This document shows, in pieces, positions 1-5,763 of a DNA stretch of 10,210 bases. The notes beneath the pieces were generated by a model. The model ran no database searches. It saw only the letters and a list, made by a program, of their open reading frames with translations, and was not told the DNA's origin. Position 1 is the stretch's first letter; every line of letters starts with the position of its first letter. The DNA comes from Conexibacter sp. Its GTDB lineage: Bacteria > Actinomycetota > Thermoleophilia > Solirubrobacterales > Solirubrobacteraceae. A program made the position numbers and the translations under genes. The stretch lies in contig JAOPZD010000511.1 in NCBI GenBank assembly GCA_025964295.1, forward strand, positions 1 to 10,210, read 5' to 3'.

Positions 1-1733
1 TGCCCGGCGGCACGGGCACCGCGACCGCGAGCGACCCCGCGTCCACCGTCACCGGCGCCGTCGGCCAGGTGACCGGCGCGGTCGGCGGCGTGATCAACTC
101 CGTGACCGGCCTGCTCCCCACGCCCTCGGGCCTGGACGGCCTGATCTCGCTGCCCAAGTCCAACTCCAACGCCCTGCTCGTCTCGGCGGCGAAGTCGAAG
201 TCCGGCCACCCGCTGGCCGTCTTCGGCCCGCAGGTCGGCTACTTCTCGCCGCAGATCCTGATGGAGGAGGACATCCACGCGCCGACGATCGACGCGCGCG
301 GCGCCGCGTTCGCCGGCGTCAACCTGTTCGTCCAGCTCGGCCACGGCCGCGACTACGCGTGGTCGGCGACCTCCGCCGGCCAGGACATCATCGACACCTT
401 CGCGGTGCCGACCTGCCAGGACGACATGCACTACGCGTTCCGCGGCCAGTGCCTCCCGGTCGAGACGCTGGAGCGCACGAACACCTGGCTGCCCAACCTC
501 GCCGACCAGACGCCGCCCGGCACGCAGACCTTGCGCGTCCTGCGCACGAAGCTCGGCATCGTCCGCGCCCGCGGCACCGTCAACGGCAAGCCGGTGCTGT
601 TCACCTCGCTGCGCAGCACCTACCAGCACGAGGTGGACTCCGCCCGCGGCTTCTCAGACTTCAACGACCCCAACAAGGTCAAGGACGCCCAGTCCTTCGA
701 GAAGGCCGCGGCCAAGATCGGCTACACGTTCAACTGGCTCTACGCCGATGACAAGGACATCGCCTACTTCAACTCGGGCAACAACCCGATCAGGGCCAGC
801 GGCACCACCGGCCAGCTCCCGATGAGCCCGGCCAACACCTGGAAGGGCTGGGACCCGGCCACCAACCTCGCCGACTACACGCCGGCCTCCGAGCACCCCC
901 AGGTCGTCAACCAGGACTGGATCACGTCCTGGAACAACAAGCAGGCCAAGGGCTTCGCGGGCGCCGACTCCAACCTGTTCAGCTCGGTGTTCCGCTCCCA
1001 GATGCTCGACCGCCAGGTGGAGAAGCGCCTGCAGAACGGCAAGAAGCTGGACCTCCCCGGCCTCGTCGACGCGATGGAGGAGGCCGGCACGACCGACCTC
1101 CGCGGCCAGGAGGACCTGCCCCTGGCGCTCAAGGTCATCGGCAACCCGAGCGACCCGGACCTCAAGGCGGCCGTCGCGACCCTCAAGGCCTGGGTCGCGT
1201 CCGGCACGCAGCGCCGCGACAAGGACGGCGACGGCGTCTACGACCACGCCGACGCGGTCCGGATCATGGACGCGTGGTGGCCGACGTGGATGGAGGCCGA
1301 GTTCCAGCCGACGCTGGGCACGACGATCTTCCAGACCCTGCCCCACGGCCAGGACAACGCCCCCAACAACCACGGCGACCACCTCGGCTCGGCCTACCAG
1401 GAGGGCTGGTACGGCTACGCCAAGAAGGACCTCAACATGGTCCTCGGCAACCCGGTCAAGGAGCCCTACGCCCGGACGTTCTGCGGCAAGGGCGACCTCG
1501 CGGCGTGCCGCACGGCCCTGCGCCAGAGCCTGAAGGCGGCCATCCAGGTGCCCGCCGCCCAGCTCTACTCCGGCGACGCCACCTGCCAGAAGGCCAAGCG
1601 CGACGGCGACCAGGCCTGCTGGGACGCCGTCAGCTTCCGCGCGCTGGGCGGCATCACGCAGCCGCTGATCCCGTGGATCAACCGCCCCACCTACCAGCAG
1701 GCGGTGCAGATCACTGCCCACCGCCCGCGCTAG
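1..1733 (+). CDS. Penicillin acylase family Ntn hydrolase, 5'-truncated (contains complete beta chain)
   Basis: The frame is open from the left edge (first full codon at 3) to the TAG at 1731-1733, so the signal peptide and alpha chain lie outside the window. The family hydrolyses amide bonds (beta-lactam side chains or acyl-homoserine lactones), usually outside the cytoplasm, after autocatalytic cleavage exposes an N-terminal Ser. The candidate nucleophile is the Ser codon at 165-167, in the context SNALLVS; 20 residues later comes GPQVGYFSP, the same spacing as in the E. coli penicillin G acylase beta chain (SNMWVIG...GPQFGWYAP) as I recall it. Other family marks are DIAYFNSGNNPIR (near 758-796) and the Asn-Asn at 933-938 in ITSWNNKQ, the likely oxyanion-hole Asn. 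An EF-hand-like loop DKDGDGVYDHAD lies at 1218-1253. The stop overlaps the stop of the convergent NmrA-like gene. The family call is firm; the substrate is unknown. Confidence 0.9.
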   Translation, partial: PGGTGTATASDPASTVTGAVGQVTGAVGGVINSVTGLLPTPSGLDGLISLPKSNSNALLVSAAKSKSGHPLAVFGPQVGYFSPQILMEEDIHAPTIDARGAAFAGVNLFVQLGHGRDYAWSATSAGQDIIDTFAVPTCQDDMHYAFRGQCLPVETLERTNTWLPNLADQTPPGTQTLRVLRTKLGIVRARGTVNGKPVLFTSLRSTYQHEVDSARGFSDFNDPNKVKDAQSFEKAAAKIGYTFNWLYADDKDIAYFNSGNNPIRASGTTGQLPMSPANTWKGWDPATNLADYTPASEHPQVVNQDWITSWNNKQAKGFAGADSNLFSSVFRSQMLDRQVEKRLQNGKKLDLPGLVDAMEEAGTTDLRGQEDLPLALKVIGNPSDPDLKAAVATLKAWVASGTQRRDKDGDGVYDHADAVRIMDAWWPTWMEAEFQPTLGTTIFQTLPHGQDNAPNNHGDHLGSAYQEGWYGYAKKDLNMVLGNPVKEPYARTFCGKGDLAACRTALRQSLKAAIQVPAAQLYSGDATCQKAKRDGDQACWDAVSFRALGGITQPLIPWINRPTYQQAVQITAHRPR

Positions 1734-2605
1734 CGCCGCAGGTGCGCCCAGGCCTCCGGGTTGGCCGCCAGCCAGCCCGGCAGGTCCTGGGCGGGGTGCC
1801 CCGTGATCTCGGGCACCGCGCCGGAGACCACGTCCAGCTCGCCGTTCGCGATCGCGGCGTAGGACGTCACCCAGCCGTCGACCTCGAAGTCCGGCCGGTC
1901 CAGCAGCGCGCGCGACGCGTAGGCCTCCTGGACCGTCTCGCGCTCGTAGCGGATCTCCCGCCCGGTGGCCTCCGACAGCCGCTGCGCCGCCCATTCCAGC
2001 GTGTGCGCCTCGGGCCCCGTCACGTCATAAGTCCTGCCGTCGTGGGAGCCGTCGTCGGTCGCCAGCACCGCCGCGGCGACGTCGGCGACGTCGTCGCGCG
2101 CGACCCACGCGCACCGCCCCTCGCCGGCCGGCCCGCGGATCACGCCGTCGTCGCCGACCACCAGCGGCACGTAGTCCAGGTACTGCGAGTCGCGCAGGAA
2201 CGTCCACGCCAGCCCGCTCTCGCGGATCAGCTGCTCGGTCGCGTAGTGGTCCTGGGCGAAGGTGAACGTCGCGTCCGGATCGGCCCCGAGGAACGATGTG
2301 TAGACCACCCGCCGGATCCCCGCGTCGACCGCCGCCCGGACCGCGTGGGCGTGCTCGACCACGCGCTGCTCGGCCTCGCGGCCCGACACCAGGAACAGCG
2401 TCGAGCAGCCGGTCAGCGCCTCGGTCAGCAGCGTCTGGTCGCGGTAGCCGCGCGCGCCCATCTCCACCGCCTCGATCCCCGCGATCGCCGGCACCCGCGC
2501 CAGGTCGCGCACGACCAGCCGCTGGCGCACGTCGCACCGCGCCGCCAGCCGCGCCGCCACGCGCGAGCCGACCGCGCCCGTGGCGCCCGTCACCGCGATC
2601 GTCAT
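1730..2605 (-). CDS. NmrA/QorB-like NAD(P)-binding atypical SDR oxidoreductase
   Basis: A protein of 291 residues starting MTIAVTGATGAVGSR, a textbook Rossmann dinucleotide-binding loop (GATGAVG, residues 7-13) right at the N-terminus. Further marks are GIRRVVYTSFLGADPDATF and HYATEQLIRESGLAWTFLRDS, the H..tE..i..SGl.wT.LR pattern of NmrA-like and quinone oxidoreductase 2 (QorB/YtfG) proteins, which lack the usual SDR Tyr-Lys pair. Members are either NAD(P)H-dependent quinone reductases or redox-sensing regulators; I cannot choose between them. The ATG at 2603-2605 is supported by a GGAG Shine-Dalgarno sequence at 2614-2617 with 8-nt spacing and by an ATGA overlap with the upstream zinc-ribbon gene, which implies translational coupling. 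The frame stays open further upstream, but that extension is antisense-like, Arg/Ala-rich sequence overlapping the zinc-ribbon gene. It is the last gene of the minus-strand run. Confidence 0.88.
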   Translation of the reverse strand: MTIAVTGATGAVGSRVAARLAARCDVRQRLVVRDLARVPAIAGIEAVEMGARGYRDQTLLTEALTGCSTLFLVSGREAEQRVVEHAHAVRAAVDAGIRRVVYTSFLGADPDATFTFAQDHYATEQLIRESGLAWTFLRDSQYLDYVPLVVGDDGVIRGPAGEGRCAWVARDDVADVAAAVLATDDGSHDGRTYDVTGPEAHTLEWAAQRLSEATGREIRYERETVQEAYASRALLDRPDFEVDGWVTSYAAIANGELDVVSGAVPEITGHPAQDLPGWLAANPEAWAHLRR

Positions 2606-3102
2606 ACGAGCAGCTCCGTGCCGATCCACGCGATCAGCGCCACCAGCACGAAGGCGGTCAGCAACCCCATCATGATCCGCGACGGCGAGTCGATCCCGCC
2701 GCGCCCGCTCTCGTCGGCCAGCAGCTCGGCCTGCAGCAGCACGTCGCGCGAGACCGCGACGCCCGAGCGCGGGACGAGCACGTCGCGCGGCCCCGCCGCG
2801 AGCATGTCGGGGACGTCGAAGCCCGCCGAGCGCTTGAGCATCGACGGCACGCCCTCCTCCAGCAGCAGCCCCTGGATCAGCTCGGCCTCGGCCTGGTTGC
2901 GGCCCGCGGCGACCTTGGTCAGCGGCCCCTCGGCCAGCTGCGGCTTGATCTTGCGCGCGCGCTCCTGCAGCTCGGTGACCGGCGCGTCGTGGCCGAGCGT
3001 CCCCGCGTAGACCAGCGGCATGCCGCAGTCGCGGCAGAAGCGGTCCTCCAGCGGATGTGGCGTGGCGCACGACGGGCAGACGAGCGGCTCAGACGCCGGC
3101 AT
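2602..3102 (-). CDS. Zinc-ribbon / DUF2007 single-pass membrane protein
   Basis: A protein of 166 residues in three parts. Residues 9-26 hold a four-Cys zinc ribbon (C9-x2-C12-x10-C23-x2-C26, in CPSCATPHPLEDRFCRDCG). Residues about 60-130 resemble the DUF2007 putative signal-transducing domain (VAAGRNQAEAELIQGLLLEE, then VPSMLKR and DVLVPR). Residues about 143-165 form one hydrophobic helix (MGLLTAFVLVALIAWIGTEL), so the protein is probably a C-terminally anchored membrane protein with the ribbon and DUF2007 in the cytosol. A GAGGTG ribosome site at 3110-3115 lies 7 nt before the ATG. The start overlaps the end of the mec-like gene by 14 nt and the stop overlaps the NmrA-like start by 4 nt, so the three genes are almost surely co-translated. 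The biochemical function is unknown. Confidence 0.82.
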   Translation of the reverse strand: MPASEPLVCPSCATPHPLEDRFCRDCGMPLVYAGTLGHDAPVTELQERARKIKPQLAEGPLTKVAAGRNQAEAELIQGLLLEEGVPSMLKRSAGFDVPDMLAAGPRDVLVPRSGVAVSRDVLLQAELLADESGRGGIDSPSRIMMGLLTAFVLVALIAWIGTELLV

Positions 3103-3496
3103 CCGCCCGCACCTCGACCGGCACCTCGGTGACCGTGCCGTCCGCGTCGATGCGCCAGTTGCGCACCTCGGGCTCGTCGCCCGTGGTCCCGACGATGAGC
3201 CACTCGACGCCGGGCCAGTTGGCCGCGAAGTTGACGTCGGTCTGCGACGGGCGCGGCGCCGAGCGCGTGTGCGAGTGGTAGATGATCGCGTCGAGGCCGT
3301 CGTCGCCGGCGTCGGCCAGGGCGAGCAGGTCGCTCGGGCCGACCTCGAAGCGGAAGGGGCTGTGCGCGATGTTCTCGACCGGCACGACCTCGGTGGCGAC
3401 GCCGTCGCGCACCCAGATGAACCCGCAGCACTCGTCCGGCGCGTCGCGCAGGGCGTGGTCGACGACGTGCTGCAACAGGTCCGGGGCGATCTGCAT
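3089..3496 (-). CDS. mec: Mec-type JAMM/MPN+ zinc metallopeptidase (CysO-cysteine peptidase)
   Basis: A protein of 135 residues with a complete JAMM zinc-protease signature: E22 in PDECCGF, then H74-S-H76 followed by seven residues, S84 and D87 (YHSHTRSAPRPSQTD). The M. tuberculosis Mec (Rv1334) has a very similar HSHT...PS.TDV stretch as I recall it. There the enzyme cleaves the CysO-cysteine adduct to free cysteine and regenerate the carrier. Relatives such as QbsD trim residues that follow the Gly-Gly of a ThiS-like carrier. Both jobs are plausible here, because cysM, a cysO-like gene and a moeZ-like gene lie upstream on the same strand, and this CysO has a tail after its Gly-Gly. The start is uncertain: GTG at 3497-3499 and ATG at 3494-3496 are adjacent and neither has a well-spaced ribosome site; I chose ATG. 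Two strong hairpins lie just upstream. Confidence 0.85.
   Translation of the reverse strand: MQIAPDLLQHVVDHALRDAPDECCGFIWVRDGVATEVVPVENIAHSPFRFEVGPSDLLALADAGDDGLDAIIYHSHTRSAPRPSQTDVNFAANWPGVEWLIVGTTGDEPEVRNWRIDADGTVTEVPVEVRADAGV
3110..3115 (-). promoter_or_regulatory. Ribosome binding site of the zinc-ribbon gene
   Basis: GAGGTG on the minus strand, 7 nt upstream of the ATG at 3100-3102. It lies inside the coding end of the mec-like gene and supports this start and the 14-nt overlap. Confidence 0.55.
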
Positions 3497-3513
3497 CACC
3501 TCGGACGATAGCC

Positions 3514-3543
3514 GCGGGTTTCGCCCTCCGGGCGAATACCCGC
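3514..3543. repeat. Bulged hairpin 1 of a tandem pair
   Basis: Outer stem GCGGGT (3514-3519) pairs with ACCCGC (3538-3543), and inner stem TTCGCCC (3520-3526) pairs with GGGCGAA (3530-3536). There is a 3-nt loop, TCC, and a single unpaired T at 3537. All 13 pairs are Watson-Crick. It lies between tatA and mec and may act as a terminator, attenuator, mRNA processing or stabilising element, or be a REP-like repeat. No T-run follows in the leftward direction, so a classical intrinsic terminator is not supported. Confidence 0.7.
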
Positions 3544-3545
3544 TC

Positions 3546-3575
3546 GGGAACCTCGCCCGCAGGGCGAGCGTTCCC
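3546..3575. repeat. Bulged hairpin 2 of a tandem pair
   Basis: Outer stem GGGAAC (3546-3551) pairs with GTTCCC (3570-3575), and inner stem CTCGCCC (3552-3558) pairs with GGGCGAG (3562-3568). There is a 3-nt loop, GCA, and a single unpaired C at 3569. The architecture is identical to hairpin 1 (6 + 7 pairs, 3-nt loop, bulge at the same place) and it starts 2 nt after hairpin 1. It begins 1 nt beyond the tatA stop codon in the direction of transcription. Confidence 0.7.
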
Positions 3576-3576
3576 C

Positions 3577-3753
3577 CTACTCGCTCTTGATCGCGGGCTT
3601 CTCGTCGTCGTCGTTGATGCCGTTGAGCGAGTCCTTGAACTCGCGCATGCCCTTGCCCATGGCGCGGCCCGCTTCGGGCAGCTTCTTGGGGCCGAGGACG
3701 ATCAAGGCGATGACGAGGATGACGAGGAGCTCAGGGAAGCCGATGCCGGGCAT
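3577..3753 (-). CDS. tatA: Sec-independent translocase protein TatA (small form)
   Basis: A protein of 58 residues, starting with ATG at 3751-3753 and ending with TAG at 3577-3579. Residues 4-20 (IGFPELLVILVIALIVL) form the short N-terminal membrane helix. They are followed by the hinge GPKKLPEAGRAMGKGMREFK and a short acidic tail (NDDDEK), the standard TatA/E layout. TatA oligomers form the protein-conducting element of the twin-arginine export system at the cytoplasmic membrane. At 58 residues it is near the lower end for the family. No tatC or tatB is present in the window, so this copy is an orphan here. It lies 56 nt downstream of cysM on the same strand, and a purine-rich GAGA about 9 nt before the ATG is its only visible ribosome site. 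The family call is strong; the link to the cysteine genes may be only positional. Confidence 0.88.
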   Translation of the reverse strand: MPGIGFPELLVILVIALIVLGPKKLPEAGRAMGKGMREFKDSLNGINDDDEKPAIKSE

Positions 3754-3809
3754 GAGGGTGATTCTCGCAGACGCGTGTTAGCCGCAGGATGAGTTCACGG
3801 TATCGGCAG

Positions 3810-4784
3810 CTACCACCAGACGGTGGAGTCGAGGTTCGCGACCTCGTCCACCGGCAGGGTGTAGATGCCGGACGAAAGGTACTTCCAGCCGTCGTCGCAG
3901 ACGATGAAGACGACGTTGCCCTCGTCCATCTCGTTGGCGATCCGGACCGCGATCGACGCGATCGCGCCCGAGGAGACGCCGGCGAAGATGCCCTCCTCGT
4001 CGAGCAGCTTGCGCGTCCACACGATCGCGTCGCGGTTGGTGACGAAGATCTTGCGATCGAGGACCGACAGGTCGATGATCGGCGGGATGAAGCCGTCGTC
4101 CAGCGACCGCAGGCCCTGGACGGGCTCGCCCTGCATGGGCTCGGCCGCGACGATCTTGACCGCGTCGCCGAGCTCCTCCTTGAAGCGCCGGCCGTTGCCC
4201 ATCAGCGTGCCGCCGGTGCCCAGGCCCGCGACGAACGCGGAGATGTCGCCGTCGAGCTCCTGGAGGATCTCGGGCGCCGTCCCCTCGTAGTGCGCGCGCG
4301 GGTTCGCCGGGTTCCCGTACTGGTAGGGCATGTAGTACGAGGCGTCCTCCTCGGCCATCTTCAGGGCCATGGCGACCGCGCCGTTGGAGCCCTGGTCGCC
4401 GGGCGAGTAGACGATCTCGGCGCCGTACATCGTCAGCAGCTGCGTGCGCTCGGGCGTCACGTTGTCGGGCATGACGACCTTGAGCCTGTAGCCCTTGCGG
4501 CGGCAGATCATCGCCAGCGCGATGCCGGTGTTGCCCGACGTCGGCTCGAGGATCGTCATGCCGGGGCCGATCGCGCCCTTCTCCTCGGCGTCCTCGATCA
4601 GCGCCCGCGCGACCCGGTCCTTGACCGAGCCCGTCGGGTTGTGGGACTCCATCTTGGCCCAGATGCGCACGCCGGGCTTGGGCGACAGGCGGCGCAGCTC
4701 GACCAGCGGGGTGTTGCCGATCGCCTGGACGATGTCGCCGTAGCGACCGCCGCAGGGACGGTTCTGAAGAGGCGGGACAGCCAT
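3810..4784 (-). CDS. cysM: CysM-type PLP-dependent cysteine synthase (likely O-phosphoserine sulfhydrylase)
   Basis: A protein of 324 residues, fold-type II PLP enzyme. K55 in NPTGSVKDR is the Schiff-base lysine, TSGNTG (82-87) is the substrate loop and GLGTGGT (187-193) the phosphate-binding loop. MPYQYGNPANPRAHYEGTAPE is close to the M. tuberculosis CysM (YQYGNPANTDSHYCGTGPE) as I recall it. R226 in GLRSLDDGF aligns with the Arg (R220) that gives the M. tuberculosis enzyme its preference for O-phosphoserine, and AAEP plus DDGWKYLSSGIY also match. The expected reaction is activated serine plus CysO-thiocarboxylate (or sulfide) giving a CysO-cysteine adduct (or cysteine) in the cytosol. The end, TVWW, is hydrophobic, like the C-terminal active-site lid of that enzyme. 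About 13 residues precede the usual N-terminus, but ATG at 4782-4784 is the only reasonable start. A TATATT element sits just upstream. Confidence 0.93.
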   Translation of the reverse strand: MAVPPLQNRPCGGRYGDIVQAIGNTPLVELRRLSPKPGVRIWAKMESHNPTGSVKDRVARALIEDAEEKGAIGPGMTILEPTSGNTGIALAMICRRKGYRLKVVMPDNVTPERTQLLTMYGAEIVYSPGDQGSNGAVAMALKMAEEDASYYMPYQYGNPANPRAHYEGTAPEILQELDGDISAFVAGLGTGGTLMGNGRRFKEELGDAVKIVAAEPMQGEPVQGLRSLDDGFIPPIIDLSVLDRKIFVTNRDAIVWTRKLLDEEGIFAGVSSGAIASIAVRIANEMDEGNVVFIVCDDGWKYLSSGIYTLPVDEVANLDSTVWW

Positions 4785-4794
4785 GACTTCACGA

Positions 4795-4800
4795 AATATA
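4795..4800 (-). promoter_or_regulatory. Candidate -10 element of cysM
   Basis: TATATT on the minus strand fits the actinobacterial TAnnnT consensus and stands out in a very GC-rich context. Its last base is 11 nt before the cysM ATG, which would give a leader of only a few bases or a leaderless mRNA; no good Shine-Dalgarno sequence precedes cysM. No -35 match is visible at the usual distance. Confidence 0.4.
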
Positions 4801-4833
4801 GCGACGGCCGGGGGCGCCGCGAGCGAGTGCGGA

Positions 4834-5262
4834 CTACTCGCCGTGCCCGTCCGGCAAGGGCGCCAGGAGGAACATCTCGACGGTCCGCGCCGGGTCGAAC
4901 AGGATCTGGCTGTGGTAGGTCAGCACGCGGCGGCCGGTGATCTCCTCGACGGCGCCGCAGATCGTGGTCGTCATCGCCTCCTGGAAGCGCAGGCGGACCT
5001 CGCGCACGAGCCGGTGCTCGCCGGCCTTCAGGAGCGTCTCCTCGTTGCGGGTCAGGCCGCCTTCGAGGACGACGAACACCCAGTCGTCGTTGAAGTACGT
5101 CTTGGCCGCGGTCGGGCCCTTGCCGTAGAACTCCTTCTTGAGCCCCACCAGCGCGTTGGAGAGCGCGGCCCGGCGCCCGCCGGTGTCGCGCGCCTCCCCG
5201 GCGGAGGCGTCCAGCAGGTCGGCCGCGACCGCCTGCTTGGGAAGGATCGTGTCGTCGGCCAC
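4834..5262 (-). CDS. DUF2294 (YbcI-like) family protein
   Basis: A protein of 142 residues. The core LSNALVGLKKEFYGKGPTAAKTYFNDDWVFVVLEGGLTRNEETLLKAGEHRLVREVRLRFQEAM, followed by TGRRVLTYHSQILFDP and ending FLLAPL, follows the DUF2294 pattern (KxxYGRGPxxaxxxxxdD.l.v.l.ggLT..E..L...G....vr..R..fq). The molecular function of this family is not established; it is named after Bacillus YbcI. There is no signal peptide, membrane segment or Cys cluster, so it is a small soluble protein. The start is GTG at 5260-5262, 5 nt after the STAS stop, which indicates tight coupling with that gene. It ends 49 nt before cysM. An association with STAS signalling is inferred only from adjacency. Confidence 0.8.
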   Translation of the reverse strand: MADDTILPKQAVAADLLDASAGEARDTGGRRAALSNALVGLKKEFYGKGPTAAKTYFNDDWVFVVLEGGLTRNEETLLKAGEHRLVREVRLRFQEAMTTTICGAVEEITGRRVLTYHSQILFDPARTVEMFLLAPLPDGHGE

Positions 5263-5267
5263 GATCG

Positions 5268-5612
5268 TCAGCTTACCGCCGTCCTGACGGGGAGCAGCGG
5301 CAGCACCGCGGTCAGCTCGAGCAGCCGGTGGACCGGGCCCGCCGGGTCGATCTCGACCGCCAGATCGACGCCGGCGGCCTCCGCGCGGCGGGCGGCGCGC
5401 ATCAGCATCCGCAGCCCGGTCGAGTCCATGAAGGTCACGCCGCGCAGGTCGAGGACGAGCGCCGCGAAGCCGCTGGCCAGCAGGTCGGTCAGCGGCCCCT
5501 CGACCACGCCGACGCTGGCCAGGTCGATCTCGCCGACCGGGCGCACGATCACGCGCTCGCGGTCGGGCTCGACGTTGCAGCGCAGCCCTTGTTGCTGCAC
5601 ATCAGGATTCAC
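5268..5612 (-). CDS. STAS-domain protein (anti-sigma factor antagonist-like)
   Basis: A protein of 114 residues, a single STAS domain: VRPVGEIDLASVG near the N-terminus, then ALVLDLRGVTFMDSTGLRML with S64 at the site that is phosphorylated in SpoIIAA/RsbV proteins (DST/SG motif). Such proteins bind serine kinase/anti-sigma factors in the cytosol in a phosphorylation-dependent way and release a sigma factor. The GTG start at 5610-5612 is supported by a strong GGAGGG site at 5621-5626 with 8-nt spacing; the longer open frame up to 5690 adds only Arg/Pro-rich sequence. No RsbW-type kinase is in the window, so the partner must be encoded elsewhere. It is followed after 5 nt by the DUF2294 gene. 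The 151-nt gap to cysO suggests it may start its own transcript. Confidence 0.85.
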   Translation of the reverse strand: MNPDVQQQGLRCNVEPDRERVIVRPVGEIDLASVGVVEGPLTDLLASGFAALVLDLRGVTFMDSTGLRMLMRAARRAEAAGVDLAVEIDPAGPVHRLLELTAVLPLLPVRTAVS

Positions 5613-5620
5613 GGCAGGGT

Positions 5621-5626
5621 CCCTCC
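5621..5626 (-). promoter_or_regulatory. Ribosome binding site fixing the STAS gene start
   Basis: GGAGGG on the minus strand, 8 nt upstream of the GTG codon at 5610-5612. It is the best Shine-Dalgarno match in the window and decides against the longer 5690 start. Confidence 0.65.
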
Positions 5627-5725
5627 AGGGGCGTCTCGGTCGATGTCCTGGAGGCCTTGCGCCGACTCCCCGCGGGTGGGAAGGGCGCACCTGCTTCGAG
5701 GTGCTGCGCGCGCTTCTGACCGCCT

Positions 5726-5741
5726 CCGCCCGGTCGGGCGG
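5726..5741. terminator. GC hairpin downstream of cysO (possible weak terminator)
   Basis: CCGCCC (5726-5731) pairs with GGGCGG (5736-5741) around a GGTC loop, about 22 nt past the cysO stop in the direction of transcription and inside the 151-nt gap before the STAS gene. No T-tract follows, so it may only pause or partly terminate transcription. The rest of the gap shows no clear promoter. Confidence 0.3.
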
Positions 5742-5763
5742 CCGCGGTGATGCGGACCTGATC

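Noticed and set aside
654..1994. 446-codon minus-strand frame across the acylase
   Set aside because: Low-complexity Gly/Arg/Val/Ala composition without motifs, antisense to clear acylase motifs and to the NmrA-like C-terminus.
1274..3010. 578-codon plus-strand frame
   Set aside because: Pro/Arg/His-rich shadow across the acylase end, the NmrA-like gene and the zinc-ribbon gene, without recognisable domains.
2606..3070. N-terminal extension of the NmrA-like gene
   Set aside because: The Rossmann loop starts at the ATG at 2603-2605, which has a GGAG site, and the extension lies out of frame over the zinc-ribbon gene.
3514..3575. CRISPR repeat-spacer reading of the twin hairpins
   Set aside because: Only two units, not identical in sequence and with a 2-nt gap instead of spacers; no cas gene is present.
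3514..3575. Classical rho-independent terminator
   Set aside because: Stable stems but no T-tract on either side, so I list them as structural repeats instead.
3587..3781. 64-codon plus-strand frame with Met/Ser-rich product
   Set aside because: Exact antisense of tatA, whose helix and hinge motifs are clear.
5613..5690. Longer start for the STAS protein
   Set aside because: Adds only Arg/Pro-rich residues, whereas GTG 5610-5612 has a strong, well-spaced GGAGGG.
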